64,000 nt of DNA from Pseudomonas sp. F(2018) (GCF_005508865.1 NZ_SCOM01000001.1:992001-1056000); one strand, 5' to 3'; shown: positions 19,527-30,182, counted from the stretch's first letter. Notes: a model not told the origin generated them from the sequence alone. Numbers and translations: made by a program.

Positions 19527-21296
19527 TCACAGGCCCTGTTCACTGAGCCACAGATTGAGTGCGGCGAGCTGCCAGAGCTTGGAGCCGCCTAAGGGGGTGA
19601 GCTGGCCATCCGGCTCGCTGAGCAGACGGTCGAGCATGGCCGGTTCGAACAGGCCACGGTCCTGGCTGGGGTCGAGCAGCAGCTCCTGCACCCAGTCCAG
19701 GGTGGCGCCCTGCAGGTGCTTGAGGCCGGGTACCGGGAAGTAGCCCTTGGGACGGTCGATCACCGCGTGCGGGATGACCTTGCGCCCGGCTTCCTTGAGC
19801 ACGTACTTGCCGCCATCCGGCAGCTTGAAGCGCGCCGGGATGCGCGCTGCCAGCTCCACCAGGCGGTAGTCGAGGAATGGCGTGCGGGCCTCCAGGCCCC
19901 AGGCCATGGTCATGTTGTCGACCCGCTTCACCGGGTCGTCGACCAGCATCACCGTGCCGTCCAGGCGCAGGGCCTTGTCCACCGCCGCCTCGGCGCCGGG
20001 CATGGCGAAGTGCTCGCGGAGGAATTCGCCGGCCCAGTCCGGGCCATGCCATTGCGGGCGCAGGGTGGCCAGGGTCTCCTCCCGCGAGCGGTCGAAGAAG
20101 GCGGCGCGGTAGGCGGCTTGCGGGTCCGCGGCGCCATCCACCTGCGGGTACCAGTGATAGCCGGCGAACAGCTCGTCGGCGCCCTGGCCGCACTGCACCA
20201 CGGTGCAGTGCCTGGCCACCTCGCGGCCGAGCAGGTAGAAGGCGATGCAGTCGTGGCTGACCATCGGCTCGCTCATGGCGCGGAAGGCGTCCGGCAGCTC
20301 GGCGAGGATCTCCGCCTCGGCGATGCGCAGCTGCTGGTGGCGGGTGCCGTAATGGCGGGCGATCAGGTCCGAATAGTGGAACTCGTCACCGCGCTCGCCG
20401 CCGGCATCTTCGAAGCCGATGGAGAAGGTCGCCAGGTCGGCCACGCCGGCCTCGTGCAGCAGACCGACCAGCAGGCTGGAGTCGAGCCCGCCGGAGAGCA
20501 GCACGCCGACATCCAGTGCCGCGCGCTGGCGCACCTGCACGGCCTGGCGCAGACCATCCAGTACCCGTTCGCTCCAGTCTTCCAGCTGCAGGCCGGTTTC
20601 ATCGGCACGCGGGCCGAAGTCCAGCTGCCACCAGCGGCGCTCGGTGCGCCGACCGTCGCGCTCGATGCGCAGCCAGGTGGCCGGTGGCAGCTTCTTCACC
20701 CCGGCCAGCAGGGTGCGTGGCGCCGGCACCACGGCGTGGAAGTTGAGGTAATGGTCGAGCGCGACCGGGTCCAGCGCCGAGTCGATGTCGCGGCCCTGCA
20801 GCAGGGCCGGCAGGGTGGAGGCGAAGCGCAGGCGGGTGCCGTCGTCGCTGAGGTACAGCGGCTTGACGCCGAGGCGGTCGCGGGCGAGGAACAGGCGCTC
20901 CGTGTCGCGCTCCCAGATGGCGAAGGCGAACATGCCGTTGAGTTTCGGCAACAGGGCTTCGCCCCAGGCGTGGTAGCCCTTGAGCAGGACTTCGGTGTCG
21001 CCGTCGGAGTGGAACTGGTAGCCGAGGGCACGCAGCTCGTCGCGCAGTTCCGGGTAGTTGTAGATGGCGCCGTTGAACACCATGGCCAGGCCGAGCTGCT
21101 GGTCGACCATCGGCTGGCCGGAGGCCGGCGCCAGGTCCATGACCTTCAGGCGGCGGTGGCCTAAGCCCAGCGAGCCGCTGCTATGGAAGCCGCAGGCATC
21201 GGGGCCGCGTGGGGTCAGGTGGTGGGTGATTCGGGCGAGGGCGGCCAGGTCGGCCGGTTGGTGATCGAAACGTAGTTCTCCAGCTATTCCGCACAT
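19527..21296 (-). CDS. asnO: N-acetylglutaminylglutamine amidotransferase (AsnB-like)
   Basis: 589-aa class-II glutamine amidotransferase related to asparagine synthetase. The mature N-terminus MCGIAGELRF supplies the Cys2 nucleophile. The synthetase domain has the PP-loop LLSGGLDSSLLVG and the QCGQGADELFAGYHW motif. In NAGGN synthesis it amidates the C-terminal Gln of the acetylated dipeptide. AAGGA precedes the ATG. As first gene of the operon its promoter should lie in the 129-nt gap before mnmC; high-osmolarity induction is known for NAGGN operons, but I could not pick out a specific promoter. Confidence 0.92.
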   Translation of the reverse strand: MCGIAGELRFDHQPADLAALARITHHLTPRGPDACGFHSSGSLGLGHRRLKVMDLAPASGQPMVDQQLGLAMVFNGAIYNYPELRDELRALGYQFHSDGDTEVLLKGYHAWGEALLPKLNGMFAFAIWERDTERLFLARDRLGVKPLYLSDDGTRLRFASTLPALLQGRDIDSALDPVALDHYLNFHAVVPAPRTLLAGVKKLPPATWLRIERDGRRTERRWWQLDFGPRADETGLQLEDWSERVLDGLRQAVQVRQRAALDVGVLLSGGLDSSLLVGLLHEAGVADLATFSIGFEDAGGERGDEFHYSDLIARHYGTRHQQLRIAEAEILAELPDAFRAMSEPMVSHDCIAFYLLGREVARHCTVVQCGQGADELFAGYHWYPQVDGAADPQAAYRAAFFDRSREETLATLRPQWHGPDWAGEFLREHFAMPGAEAAVDKALRLDGTVMLVDDPVKRVDNMTMAWGLEARTPFLDYRLVELAARIPARFKLPDGGKYVLKEAGRKVIPHAVIDRPKGYFPVPGLKHLQGATLDWVQELLLDPSQDRGLFEPAMLDRLLSEPDGQLTPLGGSKLWQLAALNLWLSEQGL

Positions 21297-21425
21297 GGTT
21301 CCTTACCGGTTTTGCCGTTGGGGATGGCCCTGCCAAGGCAGGGGCACAGCTTCCGACAGGCGTATTCCCGGAAAGGTCTAGTCCATTTGGTTATATGTGC
21401 GGCGATGCCATCACGGCCTGGCGGC

Positions 21426-23369
21426 CTAGCCGCGGATCAGTCGGCGCAGGGCGAAGCGGTTGGGATGGCAGGCCTCGGCGACCGCACGCGGCAGTGGCAG
21501 CGGCTCGCCGCTGAGCCAGGCGGCCAGCAGTTCGCCGCACAGCGGCGCGCTGATCAGCCCACGCGAGCCGTGGCCACTGTTGACGTACAGGCCGTCCAGC
21601 CAGGGGCAGGGCACATCCGGCACCTGGCGCGCGTCCTTGCCCAGCACCGCGTAGGCCTCGGCAAAGGCGGCCGGATCGGCCAGTGGTCCGACTATCGGCA
21701 GGTAGTCCGGGCTGGTGCAGCGGAACGCGGCGCGGCCTTGCAGCTGTTCCGGGGCGAGCGCATCGGCGCCCAGGCGTGCGGCCAGGTCGGTGGAGATTTC
21801 CCGCAGCAGATCGAGGTTGCCGGCGTGCTCGGCGGCGGTCGGCGCCAGGTCCTCGGCATGGAAGTCGAAGCTGGCGCCGAGGGTGTGCTCGCCAGCGCGC
21901 GGCGGCGCCACGTAACCCTCGGCGCACAGCACGCAGCCCAGCGCGGCGCTGGCCGCGGTCTGCGGCAGGCGGCTGATCTGCCCGCGGATGCGCTTGAGCG
22001 GCAAGTCGGCGAAGCGCTGCACCTCGGCGGCGCCGGCCAGCACCGCCACCGGCGCCTCGGCCAGCAGGCGTTCGCCGTCCAGGGCCTGCCAGCGGCCGTC
22101 GACGCGGCGCAGGTCGAGCGCTTCGCTGTGCGGCAGCAGGCGGATGCTCGGATGCTCGGCCAGCAATTGGCACAGGGCGGGCGGATGCACCCAGCCGGCC
22201 TCGGGGTAGAACAGGCCGCCGGCCGGCAGCTCGATCCCGGCGATGGCCTCGGCCTGCTGGCGATCCAGGCTCTGCAGCAGGTCGGTGGGGAAGGCCTCGG
22301 CCAGCTTGGCCTGGCGCTCGGCCTCCTTGGCGTCGAAGGCCAGCTGCAGCACGCCGCAGGCCGCCCAGTCGCTCGGTTGCAGGCGCTGCAGCAGGCGCCG
22401 GGTATGGCCGAAGCCGGCCAGCACCAGTTGCGACAGCGCGGTGCCATGGGCGGACAGCTTGAGGTAGAGCACGCCCTGGGGGTTGCCCGAGGCCTCGCGG
22501 GCCACCGCGTCGTGGCGCTCCAGCAGGATGACCTGCCAGCCGCGGCTGGCCAGGCTGGCAGCTGTGGCGCAACCGGCCAGGCCGGCGCCGATCACCAGGG
22601 CCTCGCGCCGCTGCTGCTGCGGCGGGCGCGCATACCAGGGCTTTTCTGCCGGAGCGGCGGGACCCTCGAAGCGGCCGCGCAGGATCTCCCACTTCTTGCC
22701 GTAGCCCGGCACGCGACGCATGACGAAGCCGGCGTCGTTCAGCGCGCGGCGCACATAGCCGGTGCTGGTGAAGGTAGCCAGGTTGGCGCCGGGGGCGGAC
22801 AGCCGCGCCAGTTGCTGGAACAGCGGCGGCGTCCACATCTCCGGGTTCTTGGCCGGGGCGAAGCCGTCGAGGAACCATAGGTCGATGCGCGCGTCCAGCT
22901 GCGGCAGCATCTGCAGCGCATCGCCGATCAGCAGGGTGAGGATCACCCGGCCGCCGCCCAGCACCAGGCGCTGGAAGCCGGGGTGGATGGCCACGTATTG
23001 CTCCAGCAGCTGCGCGGACCAGGGCGCCAGTTCCGGCCACAGGGCCAGGGCGCGTTGCAGGTCGGCGGCGGCCAGCGGGTATTTCTCGACGCTGACGAAA
23101 TGCAGCTGGGCATCGGCCGGCGCGCTGCGCTCGAACTGGCGCCAGGCGCAGAGGAAATTGGTGCCGGTGCCGAAGCCGGTCTCGCCGATCATCAGGCGTC
23201 CGCCGGTGGGCAGGGCGGCGCAGCGGGCCGCCAGGTCGGTGCCTTCGATGAACACGTGGTGGGTCTCGCCGAGCCCGTCCTGGCTGGCGAAATAGATGTC
23301 GCCGAACTGGCGCGAGCGGGGCTGGCCCTGGTCGTCCCAATCGAGCTGGGCGTGCTGGAAATCGGTCAT
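21426..23369 (-). CDS. mnmC: Bifunctional tRNA mnm5s2U34 biosynthesis protein MnmC
   Basis: 647-aa two-domain tRNA wobble-uridine modification enzyme. The N-terminal methyltransferase (MnmC2/MnmD, about 1-240) has the SAM motif IGETGFGTGTNFL and LWFLDGFAPAKNPEMW. The C-terminal FAD oxidoreductase (MnmC1, about 255-647) has the dinucleotide motif VIGAGLAGCATAASLASRG. It turns cmnm5(s2)U34 into mnm5(s2)U34. The start at ATG 23369 begins the family N-terminus MTDFQHAQLDWDDQG; the frame is open further upstream, but that segment is unlike the family. It is divergent from pap with 95 nt between. Confidence 0.93.
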   Translation of the reverse strand: MTDFQHAQLDWDDQGQPRSRQFGDIYFASQDGLGETHHVFIEGTDLAARCAALPTGGRLMIGETGFGTGTNFLCAWRQFERSAPADAQLHFVSVEKYPLAAADLQRALALWPELAPWSAQLLEQYVAIHPGFQRLVLGGGRVILTLLIGDALQMLPQLDARIDLWFLDGFAPAKNPEMWTPPLFQQLARLSAPGANLATFTSTGYVRRALNDAGFVMRRVPGYGKKWEILRGRFEGPAAPAEKPWYARPPQQQRREALVIGAGLAGCATAASLASRGWQVILLERHDAVAREASGNPQGVLYLKLSAHGTALSQLVLAGFGHTRRLLQRLQPSDWAACGVLQLAFDAKEAERQAKLAEAFPTDLLQSLDRQQAEAIAGIELPAGGLFYPEAGWVHPPALCQLLAEHPSIRLLPHSEALDLRRVDGRWQALDGERLLAEAPVAVLAGAAEVQRFADLPLKRIRGQISRLPQTAASAALGCVLCAEGYVAPPRAGEHTLGASFDFHAEDLAPTAAEHAGNLDLLREISTDLAARLGADALAPEQLQGRAAFRCTSPDYLPIVGPLADPAAFAEAYAVLGKDARQVPDVPCPWLDGLYVNSGHGSRGLISAPLCGELLAAWLSGEPLPLPRAVAEACHPNRFALRRLIRG

Positions 23370-23464
23370 GCGCGCATCCGGATGCAAGGTGGCGCATTGT
23401 AACGACATGCCCGGGGGTGCTGGGAATCCGCTAGGCTGAGCGGATTCTTGGCAGGGAGATGGAT

Positions 23465-24952
23465 ATGTTCGAGTCCGCCGAATTGGGACATGCAATCGAC
23501 GAGGAGACCTTCGACAAGGAGGTGCCGGCGCTGCGCGAGGCGCTGCTGGAGGCGCAGTTCGAGCTGAAGCAGCAGGGGCGCTTCCCGGTGATCATCCTGA
23601 TCAACGGCATCGAGGGCGCCGGCAAGGGCGAGACGGTCAAGCTGCTTAACGAGTGGATGGACCCGCGGCTGATCCAGGTCAGCACCTTCGACGTGCAGAC
23701 CGACGAGGAGCTGGCGCGGCCGCCGGCCTGGCGCTTCTGGCGCCAGCTGCCACCCAAGGGGCAGATCGGCATCTTCTTCGGCAACTGGTACAGCCAGATG
23801 CTGCAGGGTCGGGTCCACGGCCACTTCAAGGACGCGGTGCTGGACCAGGCCATCGACGGCGCCCTGGCCCTGGAGCAGATGCTCTGCAACGAGGGCGCGC
23901 TGATCTTCAAGTTCTGGTTCCACCTGTCCAAGAAACGCATGAAGACCCGCCTCAAGGAGCTGCAGGACGACCCGCAGCGCGCCTGGCGCATCAGCCCCCT
24001 GGACTGGCAGCAGTCGAAGACCTACGACAAGTTCGTGCACCACGGCGAGCGGGTGTTGCGCCGCAGCAGCCGCGACTTCGCACCCTGGTACGTGGTGGAG
24101 GGCAGCGACGAGTGCTATCGCAACCTGACGGTGGGGCGCATCCTGCTCGACGGCCTGCAGGCCGCTCTGCGCAACACCGGCCCGCGCGCCGCGCAGCCGC
24201 ATGTGGCGCCGCTGATCGCCAGCCTGGACAACCGTGGCCTGCTGGACTGCCTGGACCTGACGCAAAGCCTGGAGAAGGACGAGTACAAGGACATGCTCGC
24301 CGTCGAGCAGGCGCGCCTGGCCATGCTGATGCGCGACAAGCGCATGCGTCGGCATGCCCTGGTGGCAGTGTTCGAGGGCAACGACGCGGCGGGCAAGGGT
24401 GGCGCGATCCGCCGGGTGGCGGCGGCGCTGGATCCGCGCCAGTACCGCATCGTGCCGATCGCCGCGCCGACCGAAGAGGAGAGGGCGCAACCCTACCTGT
24501 GGCGCTTCTGGCGGCACATTCCGGCGCGCGGCAAGTTCACCGTGTTCGATCGTTCCTGGTACGGCCGGGTGCTGGTGGAGCGGGTGGAGGGCTTCTGCGA
24601 GCCGATCGACTGGCTGCGCGCCTACGGCGAAATCAACGACTTCGAAGAACAGCTGAGCGATGCCGGCGTGGTGCTGGTGAAGTTCTGGCTGGCCATCGAC
24701 CAGGACGAGCAGTTCAAGCGCTTCCAGGAGCGCGAGCAGATCGCCTTCAAGCGCTTCAAGATCACCGAGGAGGACTGGCGCAACCGCGACAAGTGGGGTG
24801 AATACCGCGATGCGGTGGGCGACATGGTCGACCGCACCAGCACCTCGATCGCGCCCTGGACGCTGGTAGAGGCCAACGACAAGCGCTTCGCCCGGGTGAA
24901 GGTGCTGCGCACCATCAACGAGGCCCTGGAACGGGCCTTCGCCGAAGACTGA
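23465..24952 (+). CDS. pap: Polyphosphate:AMP phosphotransferase (two-domain PPK2)
   Basis: 495-aa class II PPK2 enzyme phosphorylating AMP to ADP with polyphosphate. Two tandem PPK2 kinase domains are visible: the first with the Walker A-like LINGIEGAGKGE (about residues 46-57), the second with FEGNDAAGKGGA (about 303-314). Each is followed by its RFWR lid motif (AWRFWRQLP and YLWRFWRHIP). In characterised two-domain enzymes the C-terminal domain is the main catalytic one. Start: ATG 23465 has AGGGAG with 6-nt spacing and matches the MFESAE N-terminus I recall from P. aeruginosa; an ATG two codons earlier abuts the ribosome-binding site. The stop at 24952 directly touches the stop of the convergent small gene. 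Confidence 0.93.
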   Translation: MFESAELGHAIDEETFDKEVPALREALLEAQFELKQQGRFPVIILINGIEGAGKGETVKLLNEWMDPRLIQVSTFDVQTDEELARPPAWRFWRQLPPKGQIGIFFGNWYSQMLQGRVHGHFKDAVLDQAIDGALALEQMLCNEGALIFKFWFHLSKKRMKTRLKELQDDPQRAWRISPLDWQQSKTYDKFVHHGERVLRRSSRDFAPWYVVEGSDECYRNLTVGRILLDGLQAALRNTGPRAAQPHVAPLIASLDNRGLLDCLDLTQSLEKDEYKDMLAVEQARLAMLMRDKRMRRHALVAVFEGNDAAGKGGAIRRVAAALDPRQYRIVPIAAPTEEERAQPYLWRFWRHIPARGKFTVFDRSWYGRVLVERVEGFCEPIDWLRAYGEINDFEEQLSDAGVVLVKFWLAIDQDEQFKRFQEREQIAFKRFKITEEDWRNRDKWGEYRDAVGDMVDRTSTSIAPWTLVEANDKRFARVKVLRTINEALERAFAED

Positions 24953-25162
24953 CTAGAAGGCGCGACTCTCGATGATGTCGCTGGCCTGGCGCATGCGGCG
25001 GATATAGAAGGCGATTTCCCGCTCGGCATCGACACGGGTGAAGTAGGGGCCTTCGAGGGTGCCCTCGCGGGTGGAGAAGAAGTACTGACCGTTGACCGCG
25101 CTGACCCGCTCGCTCCGGTAATGGGTGCCGGGAGTGGGGTCGATATGGCGTTGACCGAACAT
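24953..25162 (-). CDS. Small DUF6316-like protein
   Basis: 69-aa basic cytoplasmic protein (MFGQRHIDPTPGTHYRSERV, then a FFSTREGTLEGPYFTR turn and a C-terminal helix ending IIESRAF). It resembles the short pseudomonad proteins filed as DUF6316; function unknown. AGGAGG lies 8 nt before the ATG, which decides the start over a longer open frame. Its stop codon is immediately adjacent to the stop of convergent pap, with no intergenic base. Confidence 0.75.
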   Translation of the reverse strand: MFGQRHIDPTPGTHYRSERVSAVNGQYFFSTREGTLEGPYFTRVDAEREIAFYIRRMRQASDIIESRAF

Positions 25163-25371
25163 GGCGAAGCCTCCTGCAACAGCGTGCACTGTTGTGAGTG
25201 TAGTGGCTGGCCTCAGGCGAGCCGGGGCATGCGACAAGTGGTCATTTTTTAGCCATATCGGGCGTGCGCAGCACAGTTGCATTCTGTCCGCATGGTCAAC
25301 TGTGGCTGCCGCAGCCGCGGGCCAGGGCCTAGAATGCTGGGCCATTTCGCTGTTGCGCTGTCGAGGCTGTC

Positions 25372-26331
25372 ATGCACGTTTCCTCCGGCCGCTGGCTGTT
25401 CGGCCTGCTGCTCGCCCTGACCACCGCCGTGCTCTGGGGCATCCTGCCGATCAAGCTCAAGGAAGTGCTGCAGGTGATGGACCCGGTCACCGTCACCTGG
25501 TATCGCCTGCTGGTCTCCGGCCTGCTGTTGCTGATCTGGCTGGGCGCCACCCGGCGTCTGCCGCGTTTCGCACCCCTGGGCCGCCGTGGCCAGGGCCTGC
25601 TGGCGCTGGCCATCGCCGGGCTGACCAGCAACTACGTGCTGTACCTGATCGGCCTCAACATGCTCAGCCCCGGCACCACCCAGCTGGTGATCCAGATGGC
25701 GCCGATCCTGTTCCTGGTCGCCAGCCTGCTCGTGTTCCGCGAGTCCTTCAGCCTCGGCCAGGGCATCGGCATGGCCATCCTGCTGCTGGGCTTCGGCCTG
25801 TTCTTCAACCAGCGCCTGGAAGAGCTGCTGACCTCGCTAACCACCTACACCACCGGGGTGCTGGTAATCCTGCTGGCGGCCTTTCTCTGGGTGTTCTACG
25901 GCCTGGCGCAGAAGCAGCTGCTGACCCAGTGGAGCTCGCCGCAGATCATGATGGTGATCTACCTGGCCTGCGCGCTGTTGCTGTCGCCCTGGGCGCATCC
26001 GCTGCAGGTGCTGCAGCTCAGCCCGCTGCAGCTCTGGCTGCTGCTGGCCTGTTGCCTGAACACCCTGGTGGCCTACGGCGCCTTCGCCGAGGCGCTGGCG
26101 CATTGGGAGGCCTCGCGGGTCAGCGCGACCCTGTCGATCACCCCACTGGTGACCTTCGTCGCCGTGGCCCTGGCCGCCGTCTGGTGGCCGGACCACGTGC
26201 AGCCGGAGCAGATCAATCTGCTCGGCTACGCTGGTGCGCTGCTGGTGGTGCTGGGCTCGGCGCTGACCGCGCTGGGCCCGTCGCTGCTGGCCGGCTGGCG
26301 GGCGCGGCGGGCGCGTCTGGCCCTCAGGTAA
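25372..26331 (+). CDS. EamA-family (DMT) transporter, RarD-like
   Basis: 319-aa drug/metabolite transporter-superfamily permease with ten predicted membrane helices in two EamA repeats. The N-terminal ALTTAVLWGILPIKLKEVL resembles RarD-type members. The EamA repeat ends are visible at about residues 135-145 and 280-300. Substrate unknown; family members carry amino acids or metabolites. ATG 25372 starts the first helix. The gene stands alone and converges on the flavoprotein gene 9 nt downstream. Confidence 0.88.
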   Translation: MHVSSGRWLFGLLLALTTAVLWGILPIKLKEVLQVMDPVTVTWYRLLVSGLLLLIWLGATRRLPRFAPLGRRGQGLLALAIAGLTSNYVLYLIGLNMLSPGTTQLVIQMAPILFLVASLLVFRESFSLGQGIGMAILLLGFGLFFNQRLEELLTSLTTYTTGVLVILLAAFLWVFYGLAQKQLLTQWSSPQIMMVIYLACALLLSPWAHPLQVLQLSPLQLWLLLACCLNTLVAYGAFAEALAHWEASRVSATLSITPLVTFVAVALAAVWWPDHVQPEQINLLGYAGALLVVLGSALTALGPSLLAGWRARRARLALR

Positions 26332-26340
26332 ACGCTGGCG

Positions 26341-26953
<613 letters not shown>

Positions 26954-26961
<8 letters not shown>

Positions 26962-28348
26962 GTTGTCCGGACTCCAGCATGTTTTCCGGGCGAACCCAGG
27001 TATCGAATTCTTCGTTGCTCAGATGACCCAGCTGCAGCGCCGCCTCGCGCAGGCTGAGGCCCTCGGCGTAGGCCTTCTTGGCGATCTCCGCGGCCTTGTC
27101 GTAGCCGATGTGCGGGTTCAGCGCGGTCACCAGCATCAGGCCGCGCTCCAGGTGCTCGGCCATCTGCCGGGCATCCGGTTCCATCCCCGCCACGCAGTGC
27201 TGGGCGAAGTTGCGGCAGCCGTCCGACAGCAGGCGCGTGGACTGCAGCAGGTTGTGGATGATCACCGGCTTGAACACGTTGAGCTGCAGATGGCCCTGGC
27301 TCGCGGCGAAGGCGATGGTGGCGTCGTTGCCCAGCACCTGGCAGGCCAGCATGGACAGCGCCTCGCACTGGGTCGGGTTGACCTTGCCGGGCATGATCGA
27401 ACTGCCGGGCTCGTTGGCCGGCAGCTTGACCTCGGCGAAGCCGGCACGCGGGCCGGAGCCGAGCAGGCGCAGGTCGTTGGCGATCTTCATCAGCGCCACG
27501 GCCAGGGTCTTCAGCGCGCCGGACAGCGCGGTGAGCGGCTCGTGACCGGCCAAGGCAGCGAACTTGTTGGGCGCCGAGATGAACGGCAGCCCTGCCAGCG
27601 CGGCCAGCTCGGCGGCCATGGCCTCGGCGAAGCCCTTGGGCGCGTTGAGCCCGGTGCCGACGGCGGTGCCGCCCTGGGCCAGCTCGCAGACGGCCGGCAG
27701 GGCGGCGCGAATGGCTCGGTCGGCATATTCGAGCTGGGCGACGAAGGCCGACAGCTCCTGGCCGAAGGTCACCGGGGTGGCATCCATCAGGTGGGTACGG
27801 CCGGTCTTCACCAGGTGCATGTGGCGGGTCGACTGGTCCGCCAGCGCGCCGGACAGTTCGGCGATGGCCGGCAGCAGCTGTTGCTGCACGGCCTGCACGG
27901 CGGCGATGTGCATGGCGGTGGGGAAGCTGTCATTGGAACTCTGCGCGCGATTGACGTGGTCGTTGGGGTGCACCGGGCTCTTGCCGCCGCGGCCCTTGCC
28001 GGCCAGCTCGTTGGCGCGACCGGCGATCACTTCGTTGACGTTCATGTTGCTCTGTGTGCCGCTGCCGGTCTGCCACACCACCAGGGGGAACTGATCGTCG
28101 TGCTGGCCGGCCAGTATCTCGTCGGCGGCCTGTTCGATCAGGCGGGCGACCTCCGGTGGCAGCTCGCCGATGCGGTCGTTGACCCGCGCGGCGGCCTTCT
28201 TGATCAGCGCCAGGGCGTGCACCACGGCCAGCGGCATGCGCTGCTCGCCGATGGCGAAGTTGATCAGCGAGCGTTGGGTCTGGGCGCCCCAGTAGGCGTC
28301 TTCGGGTACTTCGATGGCGCCGAGGCTGTCGGTTTCGATGCGGCTCAT
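26954..28348 (-). CDS. fumC: Class II fumarate hydratase
   Basis: 464-aa iron-independent fumarase converting fumarate to L-malate in the TCA cycle. The class II signature [15 protein letters not shown] is intact. The N-terminal segments [20 protein letters not shown] and [12 protein letters not shown] and the helix-region motif [13 protein letters not shown] are also present. The ATG at 28348 has GGAGAGAG nearby. fumC-type enzymes are often induced by iron limitation or oxidative stress in pseudomonads; no Fur-like box was identified here. It overlaps the downstream flavoprotein gene by 8 nt. Confidence 0.95.
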
Positions 28349-28415
28349 GAACTCTCTCCGGATTGTTTCCGGCAGTTTAGGCCGCCGCTACCGAGGCGGG
28401 TTCCCTGCCCGGGTA

Positions 28416-29426
28416 TTACCAGCGGGCGTGGGTCGCGCCCAGCCAGCCATAGGCGCTGCTGACCGGCACTTTTTCGCCCTGGGGACCACGCAGCAGACCG
28501 TCGAAACGACCGAACCACTGGCGGGTGTCGGCATAGAAGGGGCCGAATTTGGGGCAGGCCTGGTGCAGCTGGCGCGGGGTGAAGCACAGGTCCACCTGGC
28601 CGCTGGGGCTGGACAGGCGCCAGGGCTCCAGCGAGTTCGGCGAGCCTTGGGCGATCTCTACGCGTTCTTCCAGGTGCAGCAGTTCGCCGCCGAACCACAG
28701 GGCGTTTTCCGACAGGCCGCTGTAATCGCACCAGCCCGTGCCGAAGTTGCCGGCGATGCCACCTGGGGCGGCGAAGGCGGCGCGGGTCCAGTGGCTATTC
28801 AGCGGCCATACGCCGCGGGCGAAGTCCAGCGAAGCGAAGCTCTGCCCCGGCGTGCATAGGTACTGCTGCTTGCCCAGCTGCAGGTTGCCGCTGACCGGCA
28901 GGCCGAGCTGGCGGCTGGTGGCGTGGAAGGTGCGGCGGCCCATGGGGCAGACCAGGTTGACCGAATCCAGGTGCGGGGGACGCTGGATGTCCAGGGCCAC
29001 CTGCAGTGGCTGGCCGCCGATGTCCGGCGCCACCACGGTGAGGCGGACCGAGCTGCCGCGATCGTCGGCGCGCAGCTGCAGGTGGCTGTGGCTGAACTCG
29101 TGGCTATCCAGGGGCGAGTCGGGCAGGGTGCAGCCCAGGCCGAACGGGCGCAACTGGGTGCGGCTGGCGGACTTGCCGCTGTGCAGATCGAGGAAATAGG
29201 CGGCGCCGTAGCCCAGGTAGTCGAGGTCGGCGAAGGTCAGCGCCAGCATCCAGTCCGGCGTGGTGATGCACCAGTGATTCCAGCGCTTGCGCCGCCCATG
29301 GTTGCCAGGCAGGGCGCAGTGCACGCGCGGCCGTGGCGACCAGCCGACGGCGTCTTCGGCCAGGCGGCCTCGGGCATCGCACAGCGGCTGGGAAAGAGGG
29401 GCGAGCGGATTGGTGAAGCTGTTCAT
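28416..29426 (-). CDS. DUF2804 domain protein
   Basis: 336-aa predicted cytoplasmic protein of the DUF2804 family, a beta-rich fold of unknown function. Visible landmarks are the N-terminal LCDARGRLAEDAVGWSPRP, the HWCITTPDWMLALTFADLDY block and the C-terminal FGRFDGLLRGPQGEKVPV and AYGWLG. The ATG at 29426 is chosen because it begins this domain; the frame stays open much further upstream but reads as the shadow of the DUF2059 and BolA genes. It is divergent from the DUF2059 gene with a 258-nt gap. Confidence 0.85.
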   Translation of the reverse strand: MNSFTNPLAPLSQPLCDARGRLAEDAVGWSPRPRVHCALPGNHGRRKRWNHWCITTPDWMLALTFADLDYLGYGAAYFLDLHSGKSASRTQLRPFGLGCTLPDSPLDSHEFSHSHLQLRADDRGSSVRLTVVAPDIGGQPLQVALDIQRPPHLDSVNLVCPMGRRTFHATSRQLGLPVSGNLQLGKQQYLCTPGQSFASLDFARGVWPLNSHWTRAAFAAPGGIAGNFGTGWCDYSGLSENALWFGGELLHLEERVEIAQGSPNSLEPWRLSSPSGQVDLCFTPRQLHQACPKFGPFYADTRQWFGRFDGLLRGPQGEKVPVSSAYGWLGATHARW

Positions 29427-29684
29427 CAGACACGTCCGTGTGTGGGGCCGCGAGCGCTGGTGCGGCCTCAGAGCCTGTGGGCGATCTGCGGCGCCTGCCA
29501 TGCGTCGTTGAAACAGCCTGGCTAGCCCGCGCGATCCCTGAGCAGGGTCTTGGGAGAATGGTAAGCATGCCCATTTGCAGGTGCCTGAGGCAAGTGCTGG
29601 CTTTTTGCCCGGCCGCGGCGCGCTTGAGCGGCGCGAGCCGGGCGCGCAGAATGGCCGCCCGCGATTTTCCTGAAGGATGTACCC

Positions 29685-30182
29685 ATGACCCGCCTGCGCG
29701 CCCTGTTTTCCTGCCTGCTGCTGGTCGCCAGCGGCCCGCTGCTGGCCGATGCTGCCAGCCACGCCGCCGAGGCCAAGCGCTTCATCGAGATGAGCCGCGC
29801 CGACAAGCTGGCCGTGCCGGCACACATGCAGGTGCGCCAGATGTTCGCCCAGCGTTTCGCCCAGGCTGGTGGCAGCGAGGCGAAGAAGGCCGTGCTGGAG
29901 CGCTACCAGGCCCAGGCCGATGCCGCCATCGAGCGCGTGGTCGGCAAAGGCAAGCTGGAGTCCGAGCTGGTCAGCCTGTACACCGATGCCTTCACCGAGG
30001 CCGAGCTGAAGGAGCTGCTGGCCTTCTACCAGACCCCGGTCGGGCGCAAGGTGCTGGAGCAGATGCCGCAGCTGATGGCCCACGCCGCCCAGCTGACCCA
30101 GGAGCGCCTGCAGCAGGCCGTGCCGGAAGTGGACAAGCTGCTCGGCGAGATGACCGCCGAACTGCAACCCGCCAAGCAGTAA
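29685..30182 (+). CDS. DUF2059 exported protein
   Basis: 165-aa periplasmic protein. The signal peptide (MTRLRALFSCLLLVASGPLLA, cleavage near LLADA) is followed by an all-helical DUF2059 domain with the family motif LYTDAFTEAELKELLAFYQT and GRKVLEQMP. Function unknown. GAAGGA precedes the ATG. The bolA-type gene follows 12 nt after the stop, so they are probably co-transcribed. Confidence 0.88.
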   Translation: MTRLRALFSCLLLVASGPLLADAASHAAEAKRFIEMSRADKLAVPAHMQVRQMFAQRFAQAGGSEAKKAVLERYQAQADAAIERVVGKGKLESELVSLYTDAFTEAELKELLAFYQTPVGRKVLEQMPQLMAHAAQLTQERLQQAVPEVDKLLGEMTAELQPAKQ

